From an uncultured Gammaproteobacteria bacterium (GTDB lineage: Bacteria; Pseudomonadota; Gammaproteobacteria; Pseudomonadales; UBA5518), in assembly GCA_903921135.1 (NCBI GenBank), contig CAIXOY010000459.1, positions 1-10,360 of the forward strand: a stretch of 10,360 nt of DNA, in the 5' to 3' direction. A program made the position numbers and the translations under genes. The notes under the pieces were generated by a model. That model had not been told where the DNA came from and ran no database searches. It saw nothing but the letters and a program-made list of their open reading frames with translations. Within the stretch, counting starts at the first letter, position 1. Each line of letters begins with the position of its first letter. Shown here piece after piece: positions 1 to 5,802 of the stretch.

Positions 1-27
1 CTGAAGTGCGGGTGAGACCCTGTCGAG

Positions 28-130
28 AGTCGGGGGCATGGCCCCTTCCAACGGCAGTCGGGGGCATAGCCCCCTCCTACGGGTTCTGAGGAAGGCCCTG
101 CCATCCAGAGTCGGGGCAGAGCCTGTCTGC
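28..130. repeat. Tandem REP-like hairpin repeats (GTAG-headed on the minus strand)
   Basis: Two adjacent 28-nt units, 28-55 and 56-83, match at about 24 of 28 positions. Each contains a hairpin with arms GGGGGC / GCCCC(C) around a 2-3 nt centre (CAT-G or CAT-A). A degenerate third copy begins at 109 (AGTCGGGGCAGAGCC), and a weaker hairpin of similar style (GGGTGAGACCC) lies at 11-20. Read on the minus strand, unit 56-83 starts with GTAGGAGGGGGC and unit 28-55 with GTTGGAAGGGGC. That resembles the GTAG-headed REP/SMAG-type palindromes mobilised by RAYT transposases. The block sits directly downstream of the leftward operon, a usual place for REPs, and may protect or end that transcript. No transposase is in the window, and family membership is inferred from layout only. 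Confidence 0.6.
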
Positions 131-132
131 GA

Positions 133-1143
133 TTACAGCGCAGCGCGCACCTTCGGCAGCACGTGCTTGGCCATGTACTCGATGCGCCGCTGGCCCGAGG
201 CGATCGACTCGCCGGGGAACTGCGCCCAGAAATGCACGTCCTTGATCTGCGGGTAGGCGCGCAGCAGCTCGGTGAGCTTGGTGACGGCCGTCTCGCCATC
301 CCAGAGCTCGTAGAGCCCCTGCGCGATGGCCGTGGCGGCGTCGGGGAAGCGGGGTACGTGCTCGGGCGGGCCGAAAGCACCCCATTCGATGTACTGGTTT
401 GCCTGGTAGAGCACGTGCGGGCCCACGATGGCGGCTTCGCGTTCCGGGTCGTCGGAGACGATGGCCCAGTGGCCCGCGATGATGGCGCCGCTGTCTGGCG
501 CTCGGCCGTTTTTCTCGAGGCAATTCAGGTACACGTCGTGTCCGATGCCGCCCGTGGAGAGGAATCCGTCGGCGATGCGCGAGGCGCGATCGATGGCGGG
601 TTCGGCCATGCCGCCGAGGTAGAGCTTCGGGGTGTGCTGCGGCGCAGGCGTGATGCGCAGATCGCCCACCTTGAAGCGCTTGCCTTCGAAGTTGATGGGC
701 TCCCCCGACCAGGCCTTGCGGATGATCGCCATCGATTCCTCGACGAGGCTGGGGCGGTGCTTCAACTCCCGGCCGAACTCCGCGAACTCGTCTGCGCGGT
801 AACCGATGCCCACACCCAGATCGAATCGCCCGCCGGTCAGCAGCGACAGCGTGGCTGCGTCTTCGGCGATACGCACCGGGTTGTGCAGCGGCAGGATCAT
901 CAGGTTGGTGCCGATCCGCATGCGCTTGGTGCGCGCGCCGATCGCCGCCGCGATCACCAGCGGCGAGGGCGTGTAGCCGTCATCGCAGAAGTGGTGCTCG
1001 GTGAGCCATACCGAATCGAAACCGAGCGCCTCGGCCTCGGCGATCTGGTCGAGCGAGCCGGCATACATCTGCTCGAAGGGCACCGTCCAGGGCGCGGGGT
1101 TCCGGAAGTCGTACCAGAGGCCGAAATTCACGTGACGGGTCAT
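133..1143 (-). CDS. LLM-class (luciferase-like) flavin-dependent monooxygenase/oxidoreductase
   Basis: The 336-aa product is the normal length for a bacterial luciferase-like (F420- or FMN-dependent) TIM-barrel oxidoreductase. Visible family signatures are WLTEHHF at residues 46-52, the LPLHNP strand near 84-89, and GRFDLGVGIGYRADEF at 105-120 followed by FG, which in this family contributes to the flavin site. LYLGGM at 174-179 is the typical late barrel strand. The family oxygenates ketones, aldehydes, sulfonates or terpenoids with reduced flavin; type II Baeyer-Villiger enzymes belong to it. The substrate here cannot be read from sequence. The ATG at 1143 is chosen because GGAG lies 7 nt upstream and the upstream gene stops 16 nt before it. 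The frame stays open upstream to 1284, but that would overlap the hydrolase gene. It is the last gene of the leftward operon. No reductase is encoded beside it. Baeyer-Villiger activity is inference. Confidence 0.9.
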   Translation of the reverse strand: MTRHVNFGLWYDFRNPAPWTVPFEQMYAGSLDQIAEAEALGFDSVWLTEHHFCDDGYTPSPLVIAAAIGARTKRMRIGTNLMILPLHNPVRIAEDAATLSLLTGGRFDLGVGIGYRADEFAEFGRELKHRPSLVEESMAIIRKAWSGEPINFEGKRFKVGDLRITPAPQHTPKLYLGGMAEPAIDRASRIADGFLSTGGIGHDVYLNCLEKNGRAPDSGAIIAGHWAIVSDDPEREAAIVGPHVLYQANQYIEWGAFGPPEHVPRFPDAATAIAQGLYELWDGETAVTKLTELLRAYPQIKDVHFWAQFPGESIASGQRRIEYMAKHVLPKVRAAL

Positions 1144-1159
1144 GAGGTGGCTCCGCGGC

Positions 1160-1966
1160 TCAGGCGATGGTGGCGAGGAAATCGAGCAGCACCTGACGGT
1201 AGCGCGGCCCCTCCTCGATGAAGGGCGCGTGCCCGCTGTCGGCGAACTCCGCTGTCGTGCCGTGGCGCGCAACGGTGCCGGCAAGGCGGCAGATATCCGG
1301 CGGCACGACGACGTCTTTGCCGCCTACGATCGACAGCACGGGCGCATCCAGTGCAGCAAGCGCTGCGCGCTGGTCGAGGGTGTCCAGATCTGCCAGCGCC
1401 ACATCCGCCGAGGGCGCGGACTGCATGAAGATCGACCACATCCAGTTTTCCATGGCCGGCGTCTGCGGGATCGCGCACACGGCCTTGGTGAGGTTGTAGA
1501 GGAAATTCGCGCGGTCTTCGCGCAGCGCTGCGACCGTCTGTGCGGTGCTGCCCGGCGGGTTGCCGATGGCGAAGTCCGCGGCCTGCGTGTAGCGGGGCGA
1601 GGCGCCTGCCGTCAGCACCACACCCGCGCAGCCGGAGCCCAGCGTGGAAGCGGCTTCCACCGCGATGGCACCACCGAGTGACCAGCCGTTCAGCACGGCG
1701 CGCTCGATGCCGAGATGCGCCAGCAGCGCCACCGCATCACGTGCGGAGGAGGTGATGCTCACCTCGTTGAAGTCCTTGTCGGAAGATCCGCAGCCGCGCT
1801 GGTCGTAGCTCACGACGGCATGACCCGCGGCCTGCAGCGCCACCAGCGTGGTGTCCCACACGCGGCAGCTCATGCCCCAGCCGTGGATCAGCATCACCGG
1901 CACCTTGTTGCCGGGGTAGTACTCGAAATAGATGCGGCGTGCGTCTTCGGTATTGAGATAAGCCAT
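1160..1966 (-). CDS. Alpha/beta-hydrolase fold protein (esterase/lactonase-like)
   Basis: The 268-aa cytoplasmic protein has a full catalytic triad of the alpha/beta-hydrolase fold: nucleophile Ser96 in GWSLGG (94-99), acid Asp218 in VGGKD, and His246 in DSGHAPF. HGW at 28-30 is the oxyanion-hole motif, and YDQRGCGSS (54-62) is the usual turn of the AB_hydrolase_1 group. The residues around the triad fit carboxylesterases, lactone or enol-lactone hydrolases and BioH-like enzymes; there is no signal peptide. The ATG at 1966 has GGAG 7 nt upstream. It lies 15 nt after the NTF2-like gene and 16 nt before the flavin monooxygenase gene, so the three are surely co-transcribed. A plausible but unproven job is hydrolysis of an ester or lactone made by the downstream monooxygenase. 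A C-C bond (meta-cleavage type) hydrolase is an alternative. Confidence 0.9.
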   Translation of the reverse strand: MAYLNTEDARRIYFEYYPGNKVPVMLIHGWGMSCRVWDTTLVALQAAGHAVVSYDQRGCGSSDKDFNEVSITSSARDAVALLAHLGIERAVLNGWSLGGAIAVEAASTLGSGCAGVVLTAGASPRYTQAADFAIGNPPGSTAQTVAALREDRANFLYNLTKAVCAIPQTPAMENWMWSIFMQSAPSADVALADLDTLDQRAALAALDAPVLSIVGGKDVVVPPDICRLAGTVARHGTTAEFADSGHAPFIEEGPRYRQVLLDFLATIA

Positions 1967-1981
1967 GTGCGTGCTCCTGTC

Positions 1982-2464
1982 TCAGTTGGAGGCAGGCGGC
2001 GTCATCTGCGCGCCCGGTATCGGGTTGAAGTAGTGGATCGTCACGTCGCGCTGCAGGATGCGCCACACGCCGTTGCGGCGCTGGAAATGATCCTTGTACG
2101 TGGCGCTGATCATCTGCACCACGTCATCGCGCGTGGCGCCCATGCAGTCGACGTCGCACACGCCGTGCGCGTTGTCGGCGTCAGTGAACTGCACGCGCAG
2201 GTTGCTGGTGAGGTGGTGCGACTCGCGCCACACGGGCCAGAGCACGTCCTTCACCGCTGTCGTGATGCCGGCGTGCCCGTGGAAGGTGCCGAAGGGCGGG
2301 CCGATGTTCCACACGCAGTCTTCCCACCAGATGGCGAGGAAGCGGTCCCAGTCGAGGGTGTCGAAGCCCTGGCAGTAATCCGTGACCAGGTCGCGCATCG
2401 CGTTGCGGCTTTCCAGCTGGTCGATGCGCGCGAGCAATTGCTGGATGAGTGCGTCGTCTGCCAT
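1982..2464 (-). CDS. NTF2-like / SnoaL-like domain protein
   Basis: The 160-aa protein has the pattern of the SnoaL_4 group of the NTF2-like superfamily. An N-terminal helix (residues 1-25) is followed by LVTDYCQGFDTLDWDRF (26-42), a strand pair with VWNI, then SHHLTSNLRVQF (82-93), and it ends with GVWRILQRDVTIHYF (132-146). The cone-shaped NTF2 fold serves as a small ligand pocket in polyketide cyclases, limonene-epoxide hydrolases, ketosteroid isomerases, scytalone dehydratase and ring-hydroxylating dioxygenase beta subunits. The sequence does not tell which activity applies, or whether it is catalytic at all. His83, His84 and the Asp pair 104/106 are candidate polar pocket residues. The ATG at 2464 has GGAG 7 nt upstream. 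It sits second in the operon, 26 nt after the acyl-CoA dehydrogenase gene. It is not a homologue of LvaB by any feature I can see. Confidence 0.85.
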   Translation of the reverse strand: MADDALIQQLLARIDQLESRNAMRDLVTDYCQGFDTLDWDRFLAIWWEDCVWNIGPPFGTFHGHAGITTAVKDVLWPVWRESHHLTSNLRVQFTDADNAHGVCDVDCMGATRDDVVQMISATYKDHFQRRNGVWRILQRDVTIHYFNPIPGAQMTPPASN

Positions 2465-2490
2465 GGGGCGTCTCCGGTGTTATGCGGTGT

Positions 2491-3804
2491 TCAGAGGTTG
2501 CCGACGTCGAGCTCGATGGAGCTTGCCAGCTTGCGCTCGGCTGCTGCAATGAGTTCGGGGAGGTGGTAGCTCGGGAAGAGTCCGTCTGTTCCCTTGCGAT
2601 CGCGGAGCACTTCCTTGGCGACACCGAATTTGTGGACTTCGGTGGGGCCGTCGACGATGCCCATCTCGGGCACCACCTGCCAGAGCGCAAGCAGCGGTGT
2701 TTCGTTGGACAGGCCGAGCGAGCCGTGCAGGTGCAGCGCGCGGTAGACCACGTCGCGCAGCACCGTGGGCATGCAGGATTTCACCGCGGCGATCTCGCGG
2801 CGCACTTCACGCGTGTAGGCCTGGTTCTTGTCGATCAGCCACGCCGCGTAGAGCACGTGCAGGCGGAACTGCGTGATCTGGATGTAGGAGTCGGCGATCT
2901 TCTCCTGCGTGAGCTGCTTCTGCGACAGGAGCTCGCCCTTGGTGCGGCGACTCAGTGCCCGCTCGCACATCATGTCGAGCGCGCGCTTCAGTTGCCCCAC
3001 GGTGCGCATCGCATGGTGGATGCGGCCGCCGCCAAGGCGCGACTGCGCCACCTCGAAGCCCTGGCCGGGATTGCCGAGGATGTTTTCCTTGGGCACGCGG
3101 CAGTTGGTAAAGCGCAGATAGCCGTGCACGCCCTCGCCGATCTCTTCCATGATGGTCGAGGAGACATTGCGCACGAGCTCCAGGCCCGGTGCGTCGCGAT
3201 CGACGATCAGGATGGAGGCGCCCTTGTGGATCGGCACCGTGGTGTCGGTGACCACGACCACCAGCAGGAAGCGCGAGAAATCCGCGTGTGAGGCGTACCA
3301 CTTCTCGCCGTTGATCACCCATTCGTCACCGACCAGTTCGGCGCGGCAGGTGAACTCCGCGGGATCAGCGCCCGCGTGCGGTTCCGTCATCGAGTAGCAG
3401 GAGGCGATCTCGCCTGCGAGCAGCGGCTCCAGATAGCGTTTTTTCTGCTCGGGCGTGCCGAAGCGCGCGAGGATCTCTGCGTTGCCCGTATCGGGCGCCT
3501 GGCAGCCGAACACCGTGGGTGCAAAGCGGCTGCGACCGAGGATCTCGTTCATCAGTCCGAGTTTGACCTGGCCGTAGCCCTTGCCGCCGAGCTCCGGGCC
3601 GAGGTGGCAGGCCCAGAGACCCTGCTGCTGCACGATTTTTTTCAGCGGTGCCATGGCATGGGCAGGGCCTTTGCGCGCCGGATCGAAGGGATCGGAGGGG
3701 CCACGGAACACGAGGTCGAGCGGCTCGATCTCCTCGCGCACGAAGTTGTCCATCCAGTCGAGTTTCGTCTGGAAGTCGGAATCGGTCTCGAAGTCCCATG
3801 CCAT
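2491..3804 (-). CDS. Acyl-CoA dehydrogenase family protein, ACAD10/11 (LvaC)-like
   Basis: This 437-aa FAD enzyme shows ACAD hallmarks in order: a helical N-terminal domain (1-130), the beta-barrel signature CYSMTEPHAGADP (136-148), and a C-terminal helical domain with GGRIHHAMRTVGQLKRAL (259-276), HLHGSLGLSNETPLL (358-372) and IVDGPTEVHKF (383-393). The RIHHxMR stretch and the DGPxEVH ending are typical of ACAD10/ACAD11 and the bacterial LvaC group rather than of classic MCAD/SCAD enzymes. Asp385 occupies the place of the MCAD catalytic Glu, which is usual for this group as I know it. In that group the enzyme acts on 4-phosphorylated hydroxyacyl-CoA to give an enoyl-CoA, though some members are ordinary dehydrogenases. 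The ATG at 3804 has AAGGA 10 nt upstream; the frame is open upstream to 4041, but that extension reads like noise and covers the promoter. It is first in the leftward operon, divergent from the SDR-kinase-ligase operon. Confidence 0.92.
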   Translation of the reverse strand: MAWDFETDSDFQTKLDWMDNFVREEIEPLDLVFRGPSDPFDPARKGPAHAMAPLKKIVQQQGLWACHLGPELGGKGYGQVKLGLMNEILGRSRFAPTVFGCQAPDTGNAEILARFGTPEQKKRYLEPLLAGEIASCYSMTEPHAGADPAEFTCRAELVGDEWVINGEKWYASHADFSRFLLVVVVTDTTVPIHKGASILIVDRDAPGLELVRNVSSTIMEEIGEGVHGYLRFTNCRVPKENILGNPGQGFEVAQSRLGGGRIHHAMRTVGQLKRALDMMCERALSRRTKGELLSQKQLTQEKIADSYIQITQFRLHVLYAAWLIDKNQAYTREVRREIAAVKSCMPTVLRDVVYRALHLHGSLGLSNETPLLALWQVVPEMGIVDGPTEVHKFGVAKEVLRDRKGTDGLFPSYHLPELIAAAERKLASSIELDVGNL

Positions 3805-3894
3805 CGTGTGTACATCCTTACGCTTGAAAAGGGAGGGTGATGCGGGCTGCGGCGCTGGCGCCCTCGGGTGTGGCGTCTCGTGGCACCTGCAGCG

Positions 3895-3922
3895 GGCTCC
3901 GCACACTTGCGGGAGCGGAGCC
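3895..3922. promoter_or_regulatory. Perfect 8-bp dyad at the predicted leftward start site (candidate operator)
   Basis: GGCTCCGC (3895-3902) and GCGGAGCC (3915-3922) are exact inverted repeats separated by 12 nt, with arm centres 20 nt apart. The dyad begins about six bases downstream of the leftward -10 element, so it covers the predicted transcription start and the first 27 nt of the leader. It could be a repressor operator bound on two successive turns of the helix, or a 5'-UTR stem-loop. Neither function is shown by the sequence, and no regulator gene is present to match it. Confidence 0.45.
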
Positions 3923-3935
3923 TCGCGATTATCTT
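3907..3935 (+). promoter_or_regulatory. Weak candidate rightward promoter for the SDR-kinase-ligase operon
   Basis: TTGCGG (3907-3912) and TATCTT (3930-3935) are separated by 17 nt and match the sigma70 consensus at three and four of six positions. The AT-rich stretch 3928-3935 is the same one used as the -10 of the leftward promoter, so the two would overlap and compete. The leader would be about 115 nt. No better rightward match was seen between here and the SDR start. Confidence 0.25.
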
Positions 3936-3956
3936 GGCGCCGCCTTCGGAAGGCAA
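3928..3956 (-). promoter_or_regulatory. Sigma70-type promoter for the leftward operon
   Basis: On the minus strand TTGCCT (3956-3951, four of six to TTGACA) is followed after exactly 17 nt by GATAAT (3933-3928, five of six to TATAAT). Transcription would start near 3921 and leave a leader of about 117 nt before the acyl-CoA dehydrogenase ATG at 3804. It is the best promoter match in this GC-rich divergent region. The 13-nt inverted repeat GCCTTC-G-GAAGGC (3942-3954) overlaps its -35 and spacer and is a second possible regulator site. The rest of 3805-4055 contains a small GC palindrome at 3851-3862 and a tight hairpin CCCGC-tcgc-GCGGG at 4021-4034, just ahead of the SDR ribosome-binding site. 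Confidence 0.55.
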
Positions 3957-3989
3957 CGCGTGTGGCCCGTGATTGCGGCCCGCACCCAC

Positions 3990-4011
3990 AAAAAAGGCGC
4001 CTCCCCGGCGC
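3990..4011 (-). terminator. Intrinsic terminator-like hairpin on the minus strand
   Basis: Read on the minus strand, GCGCC-GGGGA-GGCGC forms a short all-GC stem, followed by one C and then six T. That is the form of a rho-independent terminator, although a 5-bp stem is short. It lies upstream of the leftward promoter (3928-3956), so it would not attenuate that operon. It would stop antisense transcription coming out of the SDR region, or be a relic of a lost leftward gene. Confidence 0.4.
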
Positions 4012-4055
4012 GCAGAAACGCCCGCTCGCGCGGGTCATCAACAGACGGAAATCTC

Positions 4056-4769
4056 ATGAGCAGACGCTGGATCGTGACGGGCGGGTCCCGGGGTGTGGGG
4101 CTTGCGGTGGCCAAAGCGGCAGCGCGTCGCGGGGACCGCGTGGCGGTGTTCGCACGCAAGATCGACGAGGCCGCGCTGAGGGCCGAGCTCGGCCCGGACT
4201 GCCTCGCCATCCCCACCGACATCAGTGATCGCGCCTCGGTCGATGCATCCGTGGCGCGCGTGGTCGAGGCCTGGGGCGGCGTGGACGTGCTGGTGAACAA
4301 CGCGGGCCTGCACCGCGGCGGCAAGCTGGTGCGGCTCGACATGGCCGACTGGGACGCCGTGCTCGCCACCAATCTCTCGGGTCCCATGTACTGCACGCGC
4401 ACGGTGCTGCCTCACATGCAGGCAGGTGCTGCCATCGTGAACGTGGGCGCGGTGGTGGGTTTCCGCGGCTTTCCTGGCGACAGCGCCTATGGCGCGTCCA
4501 AGGCCGGCCTTGCGGGCCTCACCAGGGTGCTGGCCATCGAGTTGGCTGCCAAGCAGATCCGCGTGAATCTGGTGCTGCCGGGCCTCGTGATCACCGAGAT
4601 GACCTCAGGCCTCGACGAGAAAGCCCGCGAGCGGCTGGTGGCCGACATCCCCATGCGCCGCACCGGCACCGAGGACGAGATCGCCGAGGTGATCTGGTGG
4701 GTCGCCGGCTCCACCTACATGACCGGCGCGGTGATCCCCACCGACGGCGGATTGATGGCCGCGCTATGA
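4056..4769 (+). CDS. SDR-family oxidoreductase (LvaD/FabG-like), lacking the usual catalytic Ser
   Basis: The 237-aa protein is a classical short-chain dehydrogenase/reductase. The Rossmann nucleotide motif TGGSRGVG is at 8-15, the NNAG motif at 81-84, the structural/catalytic Asn106 in TNLSG, and the YxxxK pair is Tyr145 and Lys149 in AYGASKAG. The catalytic Ser normally lies 13 residues before the Tyr; here that position is Ala132 (codon GCG) in VNVGAVVGF. FabG-like enzymes have VxIGSVVG there, so the stretch aligns without a gap. Arg34-Lys35 after strand beta-2 is compatible with NADP(H) but weak evidence. The likely role by context is keto/hydroxy interconversion on an acyl-CoA or ring substrate, though the missing Ser may slow it. 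The ATG at 4056 is chosen because it gives the normal SDR N-terminus with GGAA about 7 nt upstream; the open frame back to 3837 reads as noise. Its last codons overlap the kinase start. Confidence 0.9.
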   Translation: MSRRWIVTGGSRGVGLAVAKAAARRGDRVAVFARKIDEAALRAELGPDCLAIPTDISDRASVDASVARVVEAWGGVDVLVNNAGLHRGGKLVRLDMADWDAVLATNLSGPMYCTRTVLPHMQAGAAIVNVGAVVGFRGFPGDSAYGASKAGLAGLTRVLAIELAAKQIRVNLVLPGLVITEMTSGLDEKARERLVADIPMRRTGTEDEIAEVIWWVAGSTYMTGAVIPTDGGLMAAL

Positions 4770-5782
4770 GCAGCACCGACACCGCACTCTCGGCGTGGCT
4801 AGCCACGCATCTCGGCCTGCAAGACGTGGTGCCCGGCCCGCGTCTGGGCGGTGGTAATTCCAACGTCACCCAACTCCTCGACTACCGCGATGGGCGGCTG
4901 GTGCTGCGCCGCCCGCCCGATGCCGCGCTCTCGGCGAGCGCCGCGAACGGCGTGCGCCGCGAGCACCGCATGTTGCAGGCCCTTGACGGGCGTGCGCGCG
5001 TGCCGCGGGCGCTCGGGTTTTGTGATGACACCAGCGTGATCGGTCAGCCCTTCCTGGTGGTGGAGCACATCGATGCCGTGTCGATCACCACTGAACTGCC
5101 CGAAGCCTACCCGCGTGAGCCCGGCACGCTTCGCGCGCTTGGCGAGGAACTGGTGGATGCCATTGCTGCGGTGCATGCGCTCGACTGGCGCGAGCTGGGC
5201 ATCGATGCGCCTGCCGGTGCCGATGCCTATGTGCCCAAGCAGATCGAGCGCTGGCTGAAGGCTCGCGCGGCGGAATCCGTGCGCGAGTTGCCGCTGGTGG
5301 AAGAAGTGGGTCGCTGGCTGCTCGCGAAGCTGCCCGCGCAACGCCCTGTGGCCGTGACGCACGGGGATTTCCACCTCGACAACACGCTCTTCCAGCGCGC
5401 GCGCCCCGCGCTTGCCTGCATCATCGACTGGGAGCTCGCCACGGTGGGCGATCCGCTCACGGACCTCGGGCTGATGCTCGCCTTCTGGGGCCCGCGGCTG
5501 GTCGAGGCGCCCGGGTTCGATTTCGTGCAGCAGGTGACGCGTCAGGGTGTTGCGGCGCCCTCGCGCGCCGAACTGGCCGCACGCTGGTCCCGCGTGAGCG
5601 GCATCGCCTCCGATGACATCGATTACTACATCGTGTTCGCGCTCTGGCGCCTCGCCTCCATCGTCGAGGGCGCCTGGGTCCTGAACCGCAAGGGCCTGGT
5701 CGACAGCGACTACTCGCGCCGCCTCGAGCACGATGTGCCCAGCATGTTGCAGGAAGCGGCGATCATCGCCGGCCTGCGTTGA
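4766..5782 (+). CDS. APH-family phosphotransferase (LvaA / ACAD10-11 kinase-domain-like)
   Basis: The 338-aa protein has the aminoglycoside-phosphotransferase (PF01636-type) kinase fold. It shows a Gly-rich ATP loop GGGNSNVTQLL (28-38), VLRRPP (46-51) in the position of the nucleotide-contacting basic strand, Glu66 in RREHRML, the catalytic Brenner motif HGDFHLDN (199-206, base Asp201), and the metal-binding IIDWELATVGDPLTDLG (219-235, Asp221). LVLRRPP together with DWELATVGDPLTDLG is characteristic of the subgroup that neighbours or is fused to ACAD10/11-type dehydrogenases, not of antibiotic-resistance kinases. The expected reaction is ATP-dependent phosphorylation of a hydroxyacyl-CoA, with phosphate then eliminated by the dehydrogenase encoded divergently at 2491-3804. 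The start overlaps the SDR stop as ATGA, which means tight translational coupling; the frame is open upstream to 4697 but inside the SDR gene. The small partner LvaB is not seen next to it. Confidence 0.92.
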   Translation: MSSTDTALSAWLATHLGLQDVVPGPRLGGGNSNVTQLLDYRDGRLVLRRPPDAALSASAANGVRREHRMLQALDGRARVPRALGFCDDTSVIGQPFLVVEHIDAVSITTELPEAYPREPGTLRALGEELVDAIAAVHALDWRELGIDAPAGADAYVPKQIERWLKARAAESVRELPLVEEVGRWLLAKLPAQRPVAVTHGDFHLDNTLFQRARPALACIIDWELATVGDPLTDLGLMLAFWGPRLVEAPGFDFVQQVTRQGVAAPSRAELAARWSRVSGIASDDIDYYIVFALWRLASIVEGAWVLNRKGLVDSDYSRRLEHDVPSMLQEAAIIAGLR

Positions 5783-5802
5783 ACCCCCGCGGAGCCACGC
5801 CC

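Noticed and set aside
28..130. CRISPR-like or direct-repeat array
   Set aside because: The units are adjacent with no spacers, are self-complementary, and number two plus a decayed third; no cas genes are present.
133..1284. Longer start (383 aa) for the flavin monooxygenase
   Set aside because: The extra 47 residues are antisense-like noise overlapping the hydrolase gene; the ATG at 1143 has a ribosome-binding site and gives the family N-terminus.
1982..2464. NTF2-like protein as the missing LvaB
   Set aside because: Its sequence is clearly SnoaL/NTF2-like with the GVWRI ending, while LvaB belongs to a different small family; its place next to the ACAD does not make it LvaB.
3990..4011. 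Transcription attenuator of the leftward operon
   Set aside because: The hairpin lies upstream of the best leftward promoter, so the operon transcript would not contain it.
3805..4041. N-terminal extension of the acyl-CoA dehydrogenase to 516 aa
   Set aside because: The extension is Arg/Pro-rich without motif, covers the promoter and dyad, and the ATG at 3804 has AAGGA upstream.
4766..5782. Aminoglycoside-resistance kinase
   Set aside because: The fold is shared, but the LVLRRPP and DWELATVGDPLTDLG pattern and the acyl-CoA gene context fit the hydroxyacyl-CoA kinase subgroup.
5779..5802. TTG start for the acyl-CoA ligase
   Set aside because: It overlaps the kinase stop, but a good GGAG sits 8 nt before the ATG at 5803 and the added residues show no family pattern. 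It cannot be fully excluded.
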